This document shows positions 10,319 through 20,752 of a stretch of DNA of 64,000 nucleotides, piece after piece (the first letter of the stretch is position 1; every line of letters begins with the position of its first letter). Below the pieces are notes generated by a model, which had not been told where the DNA came from, did not search any database, and was given only the letters and a program-made list of their open reading frames with translations. Source of the DNA: Bacillota bacterium. Lineage in GTDB: Bacteria > Bacillota > Clostridia > Acetivibrionales > JAMNXU01. Location: assembly GCA_023623175.1 (NCBI GenBank), contig JAMNXU010000010.1:84967-148966 (forward strand), given 5' to 3'. A program made the position numbers and the translations under genes.

Positions 10319-10886
10319 TCTCAGCATTTTAATTGCGGGCGTGGGAGGACAGGGAACGCTTCTAGCGAGCAGAATTCTCGGCAGCGTGGCAATGAAAAAG
10401 GGATATGACGTAAAGGTTTCAGAAGTTCACGGAATGTCCCAGAGAGGCGGCAGCGTAGTGACTTACGTGAGAATGGGTGAGAAAGTCCATTCGCCCATCG
10501 TTGAAAAACGGATGGCCGATATAGTGCTTGCGTTTGAAAGGCTGGAAGCGCTGCGCTGGATCGATTACCTGAAGGATGGCGGGAAACTGATCATAAATGA
10601 CCAGAGGATCAATCCGATGCCCGTTATTATGGGGAAGGAAAAATACCCGGAAAACATAGTTGAAAAAATTAAAAGGGTATTTCCAAATACCCAGGCCATG
10701 GACGCGCTTTCCATCGCAAGGGCATGCGGCAATGCCAGGGCGATTAACGTGGTTCTGATTGGCTTGATGGCGAAATCAACGGCAATAGAAAAAGAAGTCT
10801 GGCTTGAAGCGATCAGGGAAAACGTTCCGCCAAAATACCTTGAAGTTAACATGAATGCTTTTGAAGCAGGTTATAATGCAGTGTAA
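10302..10886 (+). CDS. iorB: indolepyruvate ferredoxin oxidoreductase, beta subunit
   Basis: ILIAGVGGQGTLLASRILG, EVHGMSQRGGSVVTYVR; start could be 10290, 10302 or 10311. Confidence 0.9.
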   Translation: MKTVSNLSILIAGVGGQGTLLASRILGSVAMKKGYDVKVSEVHGMSQRGGSVVTYVRMGEKVHSPIVEKRMADIVLAFERLEALRWIDYLKDGGKLIINDQRINPMPVIMGKEKYPENIVEKIKRVFPNTQAMDALSIARACGNARAINVVLIGLMAKSTAIEKEVWLEAIRENVPPKYLEVNMNAFEAGYNAV

Positions 10887-10907
10887 ATATAACCGGGGGG
10901 TCAATTT

Positions 10908-12215
10908 ATGCGATACTGGAATCCTACTTATGAATGCATGACAAGGGAAGAAATGCGCAGAATCCAATCCGACAGGCTGGTGGAGACTGTCAACAGAGTC
11001 TACCACAATGTTCCTTTCTACAGGGACAAGATGCAGAAAGCTGGCATTGAACCCGCCGACATAAGAAGCGTGGATGATCTTCACAAGCTGCCCTTTACTT
11101 ACAAGGACGACCTTAGGGATAATTATCCCTTTGGACTGTTTGCCTCGCCTTTGAGCGAAATAGTAAGAGTTCATGCTTCATCAGGCACCACGGGAAGACA
11201 GACCGTTGTAGGGTATACCAGGAGGGACATAGACGTCTGGGCTGAAGTCATGGCAAGGACGCTGACATGCGCGGAAGCAGACCGCGAATCGCTGATCCAG
11301 GTAGCCTACGGATACGGCCTGTTCACCGGGGGACTCGGGGTTCATTATGGCGCGGAACGCATCGGAGCGCTCGTGATTCCCATTTCGGGCGGAAATACAA
11401 AAAGGCAGATACAGATAATGAAAGACTTCGGAACCACCATACTGGCGTGTACACCATCCTATGCCCTCCATATGGCGGAGGTCATGGAGGAAATGGGAAT
11501 TGACAAAAGCGAACTTAAACTGAAGGCAGGAGTTTTTGGCGCAGAGCCGTGGTCCGAAAACATGAGGAAGGAAATAGAAGAAAAATTCGGAATAATGGCT
11601 ATTGATATATATGGGCTCAGCGAGGTAATAGGTCCCGGAGTGGCGACGGAATGCCCGTGTCGCTGTGGCCTTCACATACAGGAAGACCATTTTATCCCCG
11701 AGATAATCGATCCTGAAACCGGGGAGACTTTACCCCCGGGAAAACCGGGAGAACTTGTATTCACCACCGTGACCAAGGAAGGACTGCCGCTCATACGCTA
11801 CAGGACCAGGGATATTTCATCACTTAATTATGACAAATGTGAATGCGGCAGGACAACGGTGCGCATGTCAAAGGTAACCGGAAGAACTGACGACATGCTG
11901 ATAATCCGAGGTGTAAACGTATTCCCTTCGCAGATAGAAAGCGTGTTGCTTGAAAACGGTGAAACGGCCCCGCATTACCTTCTGATCGTTGACAGGGTCG
12001 GCAGGCTTGACACCCTTGAAATATGGGTTGAAATGACGAAAAACATGTTCTCCGACAAGATAAAAAATATCGAAGATGTTGAAAGAAAAATAAGGAACGA
12101 GGTTGAAACTACGCTGGGCATTGGCTGCAAGGTGAAGCTCGTCGAGCCCAAGACCATTGAGAGAAGCGAAGGAAAGGCAAAAAGGATTATTGACAGGAGA
12201 AAACTGCATGAATGA
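10908..12215 (+). CDS. paaK: phenylacetate--CoA ligase family protein
   Basis: [48 protein letters not shown]. Confidence 0.9.
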   Translation: MRYWNPTYECMTREEMRRIQSDRLVETVNRVYHNVPFYRDKMQKAGIEPADIRSVDDLHKLPFTYKDDLRDNYPFGLFASPLSEIVRVHASSGTTGRQTVVGYTRRDIDVWAEVMARTLTCAEADRESLIQVAYGYGLFTGGLGVHYGAERIGALVIPISGGNTKRQIQIMKDFGTTILACTPSYALHMAEVMEEMGIDKSELKLKAGVFGAEPWSENMRKEIEEKFGIMAIDIYGLSEVIGPGVATECPCRCGLHIQEDHFIPEIIDPETGETLPPGKPGELVFTTVTKEGLPLIRYRTRDISSLNYDKCECGRTTVRMSKVTGRTDDMLIIRGVNVFPSQIESVLLENGETAPHYLLIVDRVGRLDTLEIWVEMTKNMFSDKIKNIEDVERKIRNEVETTLGIGCKVKLVEPKTIERSEGKAKRIIDRRKLHE

Positions 12216-12239
12216 TCCGATATCGGGGAGGGTAGAGAA

Positions 12240-12671
12240 ATGCTGGTAAAACAGATTTCCGTTTTTCTTGAAAACAAGTCGGGCAGGCTTGCCGAAGTCT
12301 CAAGGGTTCTCGGCAGAAACAACATAAATATAAGCGCCCTGTCCATAGCCGACACCACGGATTTCGGCATACTCAGGCTCATAGTGAACAATCCCGGGCT
12401 TGCGGAAAAAGTTCTAGCCGAAAACGGTTTTGCCGTCGGACTTACCGATGTCATCGCCGTTGCAATAGAAGACAGGCCCGGCGGCCTCTGTGACACGCTG
12501 AATGTCCTGGAATCAGCAAATATTGATATTGAGTACATGTACGCTTTTGTAGGAAAGTCAGAAAACGAAGCAATGGTAATAATCCGGGTAGAGGATCCGG
12601 AAAAGGCGGCTCGCCTGCTTATCGAAAACAATATAAAGGTGCTTCCGTCCGAAAACGTTTATTCATTATAG
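12240..12671 (+). CDS. tandem ACT-domain protein
   Basis: QISVFLENKSGRLAEVSRVLGRNNINISALSI and a second repeat VAIEDRPGGLCDTLNVLESANIDIEYMYAF. Confidence 0.88.
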   Translation: MLVKQISVFLENKSGRLAEVSRVLGRNNINISALSIADTTDFGILRLIVNNPGLAEKVLAENGFAVGLTDVIAVAIEDRPGGLCDTLNVLESANIDIEYMYAFVGKSENEAMVIIRVEDPEKAARLLIENNIKVLPSENVYSL

Positions 12672-12737
12672 GCATGAAGCATTTGCCAAGTTCACATACA
12701 TTAGGCAATATTTCAGGCGATATTTTGAGGCATGTAG

Positions 12738-12793
12738 CAAAATGCACTTCATGAATGCCTGGCTAAATTCATGCATTTATGAAGTGCATTTTG
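12738..12793. terminator. large inverted repeat, probable bidirectional terminator
   Basis: caaaatgcacttcat (12738-12752) / atgaagtgcattttg (12779-12793), 15-bp perfect arms between convergent operons. Confidence 0.6.
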
Positions 12794-12950
12794 TTTATTT
12801 AGTTTATTAAACAGTTTATTAAATAAATAATTAAAATAATTTTCAATTGAATAATTCGAATTAATATTTTTTTAATAATTTGTATTATTTTGGATATCTC
12901 CGATAATCATATTTTTCAGAGTATTTTCGTATGTTTTCTAACTATATTTA

Positions 12951-15449
12951 CTATTTAAAATTAAACTTCCCGAGAATGTACTTGTTGTAGAAATACCTGG
13001 GCCTTCCCATGGATATCCGTACTTTCTCCATCAGCTGACCATAGTATGACAACACGGTCTGCTTGTGTTCCTCGGTAACCGCCGATGGATTATAACGCGC
13101 CATTATGAATGCGTCCATAACTGCCATGAATTTTGACTGCTTGTGAATGTCCTCAAGATTTTTTATACGTTCGAGGAATTTTTCCATGGGTTCGTTGCGG
13201 AACGCATAGCGGTCGTACAGTAGGATCTTGCCGACTCTCTTGCTGTATTCCAGCGGCGTTTCGCCCTTTTTTATCTCAAGGCCGAGCAGCGCGAGTATTT
13301 TCATGTAATAAGCCATAAGATACAGGATGCATTCTCTGGGCTTCATTTTTTCAACGGAGCGCATGCGATATTTTCTTACGCTTATATTGTAAAGGAATAT
13401 CAGCGCGATCACGAGGAACACTGTGGAAAAAACAACTGCCGAAACGGTTATTATCTGCTTCGCCAAAGCTTCGCGGTAAGCTTTATCATCAACACTCCTG
13501 TCATATTCCCTGAGCAGCCTTAAGTAATCACGATAGGCCGGATCTTCTTCGAAGTCTTTCGAGAGTTTCGTGTCAAACGGTTTGGTGCTGTTGTAAAACA
13601 CCCTGTTAAACGGAGGAGTGGGTTCAAAAGTGACCCATCCTACGCCTTCAAAGTAGACTTCCACCCAGGCGTGGGCCTGCTGATTTGTCACGGTATATTT
13701 TGAGAATCCGTCGGACTTTGGAGGGAGCATGTAGCCTTCCACGTAACGCGCGGGAATGCCGAGGGACCTTACCATGACAACCATCGCTGAAGCGTAATAG
13801 GTGCAGTATCCTTCCTTCAAATCAAACAGGAAGTAGTCCACAAAATCCCTTCCTTCCGGAGTTTCGCCGGGACGAAGGGTATAGGCGTAATTTGACACAA
13901 GGTAGGTCTCAATGGCTTTAACCTTGTCGTAATTGTTGTCGTAAGGCTGGCTTATCGAATAAGCCAGCTGTGAGACACGAGAGGGAAGGTTGCCCGGAAG
14001 CTGGGTATATATCCTGTAAATCTCGCTGGCATAATTGTCAAGCCTTTTAACGGTGTCAACCGTTACACCTACTTTCAACCCGTGGCTATAGTTGCTGTAC
14101 AGCCCCTTTTCGCTTTTCTTAAGAAGATTTATGAAATTTTCGTCATTATACCGCGGCGTTAGGGTCACAAGGTTATAGCTGAAATTCTTTTTTGCCTTCC
14201 GGTCAAGGGAATAGACGCCGGACTTGTCAATATAGGTTTTCAGGGGCTTGCTGACGTTGGTGTACACGATCCTCCTGGTTTTAAGCGGTACAAACAGGGA
14301 TCTCGTGTTCAGCGCCACGTATTTCACCGAAATATCGTCAATGTAAAAAATGCTTTTCTTGTAGTCAGTAAAGCCCAAAAGACGCGGTCCTTCAGTGATT
14401 TCAAGAAAATCTACGTTCATGGGGTTATCCTTGCTTCCGCCTTCAAACAGGTCGGAAGTTTCAGATAACAAAACATCGAGGGAATTGGAGTTATTGGGAT
14501 TGTCAATAAGCTGCCTTGTATTTTGCCAGTTGATCCATGCCGAACCCGTATAGTAATCCGGCGAAGCGCCCTTCAGGTATATCCTTCTTGAAGCCGTAAC
14601 TTCCATGACCACGGTGTCGTCAAGGCTTACCGGTCCTCCGAGCCTGCCTTCATCGCCGAACCCGGTTATTCCAAGGGAAAAATAGTCAAAAGCCCTGAAA
14701 CTCCCAGTCTTGTTCATGTCATCGAGAAAGGACAGCAGCGCCCTGTTGAGCCAGGATATTCTCGGAGGCTTGGTGTGCTGGGAAATTTTGAACGAAAGAG
14801 CAAAAACGACTATGCAAACGGGCAGTATCCATGCAATAAAGGTCTGCAGCGAAACGAGGTCGCTTTGTTCCGACTCCGAGTGAATCTGATAAACATGCAG
14901 GAGATACAGGATCAACAAAAGAAACATGAAAATGTAAAATGCCGTGTAACTCATGAAATAGCCTTTAATCCACTGGATCAGGAACAGGGAAAGGCCCGAT
15001 ATCATGATGACATAGAAATTGTAGTGAACCCTCGTGAAGTAATAAATCGGGGGCACGAGCAAAAGGCATAAAAGGAATATTGTAATAATGGCGTATGGCC
15101 GGTAGAAATTGTCGGCATACTTTAGAAACTGCATGAACCAGCGCCAGAAATCGGCGAAGTAGCCGTAAAAAACCCTTGAGTTTTTCGGCCCTGCAAGCAG
15201 CGGAAACGCAAACAGCAAAACCGTGCCTGCCGCTGTATATATTAACAAGGCTTTTTTATTCCTCACATATTTTTCAATAAGATAGCATGCGGCAATATAG
15301 AGGCATATCAGCAGAAAAAGCGGCTGCGCATAATTGCCCATAAAATCGCAGAAAAGCATGGATTCGGTCAGGGCAAATATGAAACTGAAGCTGAAAAAAA
15401 CGGTCAATATCAGGTTTGCAAGCGGTTTGTATGCCTTTCCGGTTTTCAT
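12951..15449 (-). CDS. transglutaminase-like domain membrane protein (TgpA/DUF3488-DUF4129 type)
   Basis: 832 aa; multi-TM N-terminus; GYCTYYASAMVVMVRSLGIPARYVEGY ... QQAHAWVEVYFEGVGWVTFEPTPPF. Confidence 0.88.
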   Translation of the reverse strand: MKTGKAYKPLANLILTVFFSFSFIFALTESMLFCDFMGNYAQPLFLLICLYIAACYLIEKYVRNKKALLIYTAAGTVLLFAFPLLAGPKNSRVFYGYFADFWRWFMQFLKYADNFYRPYAIITIFLLCLLLVPPIYYFTRVHYNFYVIMISGLSLFLIQWIKGYFMSYTAFYIFMFLLLILYLLHVYQIHSESEQSDLVSLQTFIAWILPVCIVVFALSFKISQHTKPPRISWLNRALLSFLDDMNKTGSFRAFDYFSLGITGFGDEGRLGGPVSLDDTVVMEVTASRRIYLKGASPDYYTGSAWINWQNTRQLIDNPNNSNSLDVLLSETSDLFEGGSKDNPMNVDFLEITEGPRLLGFTDYKKSIFYIDDISVKYVALNTRSLFVPLKTRRIVYTNVSKPLKTYIDKSGVYSLDRKAKKNFSYNLVTLTPRYNDENFINLLKKSEKGLYSNYSHGLKVGVTVDTVKRLDNYASEIYRIYTQLPGNLPSRVSQLAYSISQPYDNNYDKVKAIETYLVSNYAYTLRPGETPEGRDFVDYFLFDLKEGYCTYYASAMVVMVRSLGIPARYVEGYMLPPKSDGFSKYTVTNQQAHAWVEVYFEGVGWVTFEPTPPFNRVFYNSTKPFDTKLSKDFEEDPAYRDYLRLLREYDRSVDDKAYREALAKQIITVSAVVFSTVFLVIALIFLYNISVRKYRMRSVEKMKPRECILYLMAYYMKILALLGLEIKKGETPLEYSKRVGKILLYDRYAFRNEPMEKFLERIKNLEDIHKQSKFMAVMDAFIMARYNPSAVTEEHKQTVLSYYGQLMEKVRISMGRPRYFYNKYILGKFNFK

Positions 15450-15472
15450 AATGCCTCCGATGCAAATTTTTC

Positions 15473-16675
15473 TCAGCGGTTTTCAAATACGGCCTTTATA
15501 TCATCGCTGACATTGATTTTATAATAGTCAACCCCGATTTCAGGCAGGTAAGAGAGCACGTTTTCGGCGGTCTCATCCTTCATTCCCGTCAGTTCCTCGG
15601 GAGAAACGTAAACCAGGATCACCTCATAGCCCGAATACTTTGCTTTGTATATCTGGTCGAAAAGGTGGTAATCGACGACGGAGGTAAAAATAACAATGTT
15701 CGCCCTGGTTATGTGCTCGTTCAGGTAGAGTTCGAGCAGGTCTCCCGCTTTGGTCTCCTCGTTGAAGCGTACCCTTGAAAGCAGCCTGTATACGGAGTTG
15801 AAATCAAGGGGATTCTTTGCCTTGATATCTAACAGTTTTTCTTCGAAATAAATTATGTTTGTGGGTATCCATCCTGAAAGGCAGTAGTAAACCACTGCCA
15901 CCATGGCTTCAATGAGCTTGTCTTCCACCACTATCCTGATATCCTCGCTGAAGGGCAGTTTTTGAAGGTCCAGCAGGAGAACTGTGCCGGTTTCGGAAGT
16001 TCCCTGGAAATTCTTCACCATTAACTCGTTACTTTTAGCCGTCAGTTTCCAGTGAATTTTCTTAAAACTGTCGCCGTAAGCATATTTCCTGATATCTGAA
16101 ATGGTTGCCATGTCTTCATACTTGTTGTCAAGGACGGTTTGGGTTTCTGACATGAAATTAGTCCTGAGCCTGAATTTTTCGAGCACCACTATGCGCGGAA
16201 ATACTGTTATCGTCTTTTCTTCGCTGTATTTGTTTCTTAAACGGAAAATTCCAAGGAAATCCCTTATTTCAACGGACTCGATGCCGACCTTGTAAAAGCC
16301 CCTGTATTTGCATTCAAGGTCCACGGTGAAGGATTTTACCTCCCTTGGGTACAGGGAGAAAATTTTCGAAGAAAGCTGGTCGGAAAATACAGTATCGGAC
16401 CCGAAAAAAGTGATTTTTAAGTAGGGATACAGGAGATAATCGTCGCTTCCGAGGGAGAAGGTAAGCCTCATCCTGTCGCCCTTGGTAAAAGTGGTTTTGT
16501 CTATGCTCTGTACAAACCGGAATTTGAAATATACAAAAAGAGTGTAAAGGAACGAAACCGCAGGAAGAACCCACAGCAGGTTGAAAATAAGGTTTGGAAC
16601 CATTCCGCTGTACGAATGAACGAATAAAACTGCGAATAAAACGAGTATTCCGTATAAAAGCCTGGTTTTGAGCAT
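15473..16675 (-). CDS. DUF58 domain-containing protein
   Basis: N-terminal TM pair; DIRKYAYGDSFKKIHWKLTAKSNELMVKNFQ. Confidence 0.88.
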   Translation of the reverse strand: MLKTRLLYGILVLFAVLFVHSYSGMVPNLIFNLLWVLPAVSFLYTLFVYFKFRFVQSIDKTTFTKGDRMRLTFSLGSDDYLLYPYLKITFFGSDTVFSDQLSSKIFSLYPREVKSFTVDLECKYRGFYKVGIESVEIRDFLGIFRLRNKYSEEKTITVFPRIVVLEKFRLRTNFMSETQTVLDNKYEDMATISDIRKYAYGDSFKKIHWKLTAKSNELMVKNFQGTSETGTVLLLDLQKLPFSEDIRIVVEDKLIEAMVAVVYYCLSGWIPTNIIYFEEKLLDIKAKNPLDFNSVYRLLSRVRFNEETKAGDLLELYLNEHITRANIVIFTSVVDYHLFDQIYKAKYSGYEVILVYVSPEELTGMKDETAENVLSYLPEIGVDYYKINVSDDIKAVFENR

Positions 16676-16676
16676 G

Positions 16677-17618
16677 TTAATCCACCATTGGTATAGTCGT
16701 GTTGCCCAGGATTGATTCAATTATTTCATTGGGCGAAATTTTCTTGAGTTTTGCCTCCTGCTTGAGCATAATGCGGTGAGAGAGAACGGGCACCGCCATT
16801 TTCTTGATGTCGTCGGGCAGGACATATGTCCTGCCGTTGAGAAACGCATGGGCCTGGGATGCCCTGAACAGGGCCAGCGATCCCCTGGGACTGCAGCCAA
16901 GAGTGACATCGGGATGTCTTCTTGTCTGGCTTACAATATCTACTATGTACTTGTTCAGCGTCTGATCAACGACGACATTCTTTACTTCCTCCTGGATTGC
17001 AATAATGTCGCTTCCGTCGGCAACGGGTTTAAGGCTGTTGAGTGGATTGTCGTACTGGAAACGCGTCAGTATGGCACTCTCCTCGTTGAATCCCGGGTAG
17101 CCGATGGAAATTTTGATTAAAAACCTGTCCAGCTGCGCTTCCGGGAGAGGATACGTGCCGACATATTCCACGGGGTTTTGCGTGGCGAGTACCATGAACG
17201 GCGAGGGTACCTTGTATGTTGTGCCGTCAACGGTAACCTGGCGCTCTTCCATTACCTCGAGCAGGCTTGCCTGGGTCTTCGGCGAAGTACGGTTGATCTC
17301 GTCGGCCAGGATTATCTGGCTCATTACGGCTCCCGGGCGGTACTCAAATTCGCCGGTCTTCTGGTTGTATATGGAAAAACCCGTGATGTCCGAAGGCAGG
17401 ATGTCAGGAGTAAACTGGATTCTTTTAAAGGAAGCGTTTATGGATTTTGCGATAGAGGATACGAGACTTGTTTTGCCAACGCCGGGCACATCTTCAATGA
17501 GAACGTGTCCGCCGCACATAAGAGCAATGAGCGTCAGTTCAATGGCATTCTTTTTGCCAATTATGACTTTTTCAACATTTTCAATTATTTTTTTGAGAAC
17601 TTGCATCGAATAATTCAT
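16677..17618 (-). CDS. MoxR family AAA ATPase
   Basis: HVLIEDVPGVGKTSLV, ILADEINRTSPKTQASLLEVMEERQVTVDG, ATQNPVEYVGTYPLPEAQLDRFL. Confidence 0.93.
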   Translation of the reverse strand: MNYSMQVLKKIIENVEKVIIGKKNAIELTLIALMCGGHVLIEDVPGVGKTSLVSSIAKSINASFKRIQFTPDILPSDITGFSIYNQKTGEFEYRPGAVMSQIILADEINRTSPKTQASLLEVMEERQVTVDGTTYKVPSPFMVLATQNPVEYVGTYPLPEAQLDRFLIKISIGYPGFNEESAILTRFQYDNPLNSLKPVADGSDIIAIQEEVKNVVVDQTLNKYIVDIVSQTRRHPDVTLGCSPRGSLALFRASQAHAFLNGRTYVLPDDIKKMAVPVLSHRIMLKQEAKLKKISPNEIIESILGNTTIPMVD

Positions 17619-17890
17619 ACTACACACCCTTTGCAAAGAATCGGACTGAGTATAAAAAATATGTCTTGCGCACGGTGAAAGAAAATTTAAAGTTGCATTT
17701 GATAAAAGCTACATTAAAACACATACTTAAATAATGTGACTAAATGATGAAATTTAGATTAAAGTACATATTTAAATTGTATTTTAACATATTTAAATTG
17801 AATTTTAAGCAACATCATAATTGTATCAAAAGTTACATTATAGTTGTAGCATATATAAAAACTATCATTAATATATAAAAATTGTATCAT

Positions 17891-17915
17891 AAAAAAAAGG
17901 GCCGCATAAGCCCTG
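17891..17915 (-). terminator. intrinsic terminator downstream of ldh
   Basis: - strand AGGGC-TTATGCG-GCCCT followed by T8. Confidence 0.65.
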
Positions 17916-17963
17916 AAATTTTACAACCCGGTATTGAAAAAATAACCGGAAATTTTAGAGTCT

Positions 17964-18911
17964 TTATAACTGTATTTGCCGGCTCAGCTCCTTCAGCGTC
18001 CTTCCGGAATCCTGTAACTTCCTGTATTCATCGTCGCTCAGGGGCACTTCAATGATTTTTCCGACTCCTCTCCTGTCAACAATGGTAGGAACGCTGAGGC
18101 AGACATCGTTAAGCCCATACTGTCCCTCGAGCAGGCTTGAAACTGTCAGGATCGAATGTTCATCCCTGACAATGGCTTCCACGATTCTTCTGACAGCCAG
18201 GGCGACGGCATAGTAAGTTGCTCCCTTTCTTTCGATTATCTTGTAGGCGGCGTTTTTCACCTCGTTGTAGATTTCCTCCCTTGACACTGATCCTTCGCAT
18301 CCTCCGCAATGTTCACAATAAAGTTCCATGGGAATGCCGGCGATATTGGTCAGGCTCCATGTGGCCACTTCTGTATCACCGTGTTCACCGATTATATAGG
18401 CATGGACGTTCCTTGTATCAATGCCCACATGTTCGCCCAGGAGGTATCTGAAACGCGCGGTGTCAAGCACCGTTCCGGAACCTATGACCTTTTCCTTGGG
18501 AAAACCCGACAACTTATAGGTGACATAGGTCAGGATGTCCACGGGATTGGTCACCACAAGGAGTATGCAGTCCGTGTTGTATTTTATTATGTTTGAAACA
18601 ATGTCCCTGAAAATCACCGCGTTCCTGTTGAGCAGGTCAATTCTCGTTTCGCCGGGTTTCTGGTTGGCTCCCGCGGCGATTATGACGAGACTGGAACCGA
18701 CTGTGTCGGAATAATCGCCCATGTATATTCTCACGGGGCGCACGAACGGCATGCCGTGGTTTAAGTCCATTACCTCTCCCTCGGCCTTGCTCTTGTTGAC
18801 ATCTATCAGGACGATTTCTGAAAACAGGCCGCTGAGCATCAGCGTATAAGCCGTTGTGGAACCGACAAATCCCGTTCCAACTATGGTAACCTTATTTATT
18901 GTCTTTTCCAT
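17964..18911 (-). CDS. ldh: L-lactate dehydrogenase
   Basis: [59 protein letters not shown]. Confidence 0.93.
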   Translation of the reverse strand: MEKTINKVTIVGTGFVGSTTAYTLMLSGLFSEIVLIDVNKSKAEGEVMDLNHGMPFVRPVRIYMGDYSDTVGSSLVIIAAGANQKPGETRIDLLNRNAVIFRDIVSNIIKYNTDCILLVVTNPVDILTYVTYKLSGFPKEKVIGSGTVLDTARFRYLLGEHVGIDTRNVHAYIIGEHGDTEVATWSLTNIAGIPMELYCEHCGGCEGSVSREEIYNEVKNAAYKIIERKGATYYAVALAVRRIVEAIVRDEHSILTVSSLLEGQYGLNDVCLSVPTIVDRRGVGKIIEVPLSDDEYRKLQDSGRTLKELSRQIQL

Positions 18912-19228
18912 GTTCACGCCTCCTTTCTACCCGAAAACAGCCGGATAAAACGATTATTGTCGATTTTCTTCTCATATAATATTTTACCTTTTTATTAGAG
19001 CGTTAACCGAATTTTTAGGACTATCCGTCTATACCATATACTTCCGGAATATAATTTTGGTTTTTTTCAGTACCTTACAAACGACCGCTGGCGCAACGGC
19101 AAATGCAGTAGTATAATAATTATATGATTTTTATGGCAAATGTCCCTTTGAGCCCGGGATTTTGCCTTTACGGCCTTTTGCATTTCGAAACTGCTGGTTT
19201 TGAGATCGGGGTTTTTCAGGAGGTTTGT

Positions 19229-20476
19229 ATGGATGCTGAAATACTTGCAGTCGGAACGGAACTTCTCATGGGGCAGATAGCCAATACAAATGCCCAATAT
19301 ATATCAAGCCGTTTGCCCGATGCAGGCATAAACGTCTATTACCACAGTGTGGTGGGGGACAATCCCGTCAGGCTTAAGGACGCTGTAAAGCGCGCTCTCC
19401 AGAGGTCTGACGCCGTTATAATGACCGGGGGTCTTGGTCCCACTCAGGACGATCTGACAAAGGAGACCGTGGCCGAAGTACTGGGAAGAAAGATGGTGCT
19501 CAATGAAGAGTGCCTTAAAAAAATAGAGGAATTTTTCAGGAGAACGGGGCGCGTAATGTCTGAAAACAATAAAAGGCAGGCCTATTTCCCCGAGGGCTCG
19601 ATAATTCTTGACAACGGAACGGGCACAGCTCCGGGGTGCATCGTGGAGACAGACGGAAAGGTCGTAATAATGCTGCCCGGTCCGCCTTCGGAAATGAAGC
19701 CGATGTTTGAACGATACGTGATGCCCTATTTCCTTTCGAAGTCGGAGTATGTCCTGCATTCCGTATATGTCAGGATTTTCGGCATAGGGGAATCCATGGT
19801 TGAAAGCATGCTGATGGACCTGATAGACGCCCAGACCAATCCGACGCTTGCCACCTATGCCCGCGAAGGCGAAGTAACTCTGAGGGTCACGGCGCGGTGC
19901 AGAAGGGACGAGGACCCGGAGCCGGTTCTGAAACCCGTTATTGACGAGATTTCTGCAAGGCTCGGTGACAATATTTTCTCGACGGACGGAAGGAGCCTTG
20001 AGCAGGTTACGGCAGACCTGCTTATAAAGAAAGGCGTAAGCATTGCAGTGGCGGAATCCTGCACTGCAGGAATGATCTGTTCCAGGCTCGGAGACATACC
20101 CGGCATTTCCGCCGTTTTCAACAGGGGATTCGTAACTTACAGCAATGAAGCCAAAGTTGAAAATCTTGGCGTTTCAATGGAAACGCTGATGAAACATGGT
20201 GCGGTAAGCCGCGAGACGGCGCTGGAAATGGCCAGGGGAGCAAGGAAAGCAGCCGGTACCCATATAGGTGTTTCGGTAACGGGTATTGCGGGTCCCGGTG
20301 GCGGCACGCCGGAAAAACCCGTCGGCACGGTTTTCATGGCACTGTCCGACGGAGCATATGAAACCTGCAGGGAACTGCATTTATGGGGCGACAGGGCAAA
20401 GATCAGGAACCTGTCGGCGCTCAATGCCTTTGACATGATAAGAAGATACCTGCTTTCAAAATACGGTAACGATTGA
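19229..20476 (+). CDS. cinA: competence/damage-inducible protein, nicotinamide-nucleotide amidase family
   Basis: [38 protein letters not shown]-terminal VAESCTAG...[15 protein letters not shown]. Confidence 0.93.
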   Translation: MDAEILAVGTELLMGQIANTNAQYISSRLPDAGINVYYHSVVGDNPVRLKDAVKRALQRSDAVIMTGGLGPTQDDLTKETVAEVLGRKMVLNEECLKKIEEFFRRTGRVMSENNKRQAYFPEGSIILDNGTGTAPGCIVETDGKVVIMLPGPPSEMKPMFERYVMPYFLSKSEYVLHSVYVRIFGIGESMVESMLMDLIDAQTNPTLATYAREGEVTLRVTARCRRDEDPEPVLKPVIDEISARLGDNIFSTDGRSLEQVTADLLIKKGVSIAVAESCTAGMICSRLGDIPGISAVFNRGFVTYSNEAKVENLGVSMETLMKHGAVSRETALEMARGARKAAGTHIGVSVTGIAGPGGGTPEKPVGTVFMALSDGAYETCRELHLWGDRAKIRNLSALNAFDMIRRYLLSKYGND

Positions 20477-20489
20477 AAACGGGCAATAA

Positions 20490-20615
20490 TTATATAAGCA
20501 ATATTATATAAGCAAATTTGAAAGAAATATATATATAGGCAATTAAGAAATATACATAAGCAATGTTTTATATAAGCGATACCTTATATAAGCAATACCT
20601 TATATAAGCAATACC
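20490..20615. repeat. degenerate short tandem repeats, core (t)tatataagcaata(cc); last three units exactly 16 bp
   Basis: units 20568-20583, 20584-20599, 20600-20615 plus four diverged upstream copies. Confidence 0.85.
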
Positions 20616-20752
20616 ATGTGCAAATGCAGTATTGTATTAAAGCATTGAAACAATCTCAGTTATTTATATTTGTTAAAATATTTTTTGTCCAAGTAATTGA
20701 TAACAGTTTATTTTTTTACATCAAAATTAATTTAAAAACAGGAGATGCGAAA

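Noticed and set aside
20490-20615. CRISPR-like array
   Set aside because: Units of about 16 bp are contiguous without spacers, and there are no cas genes in the window.
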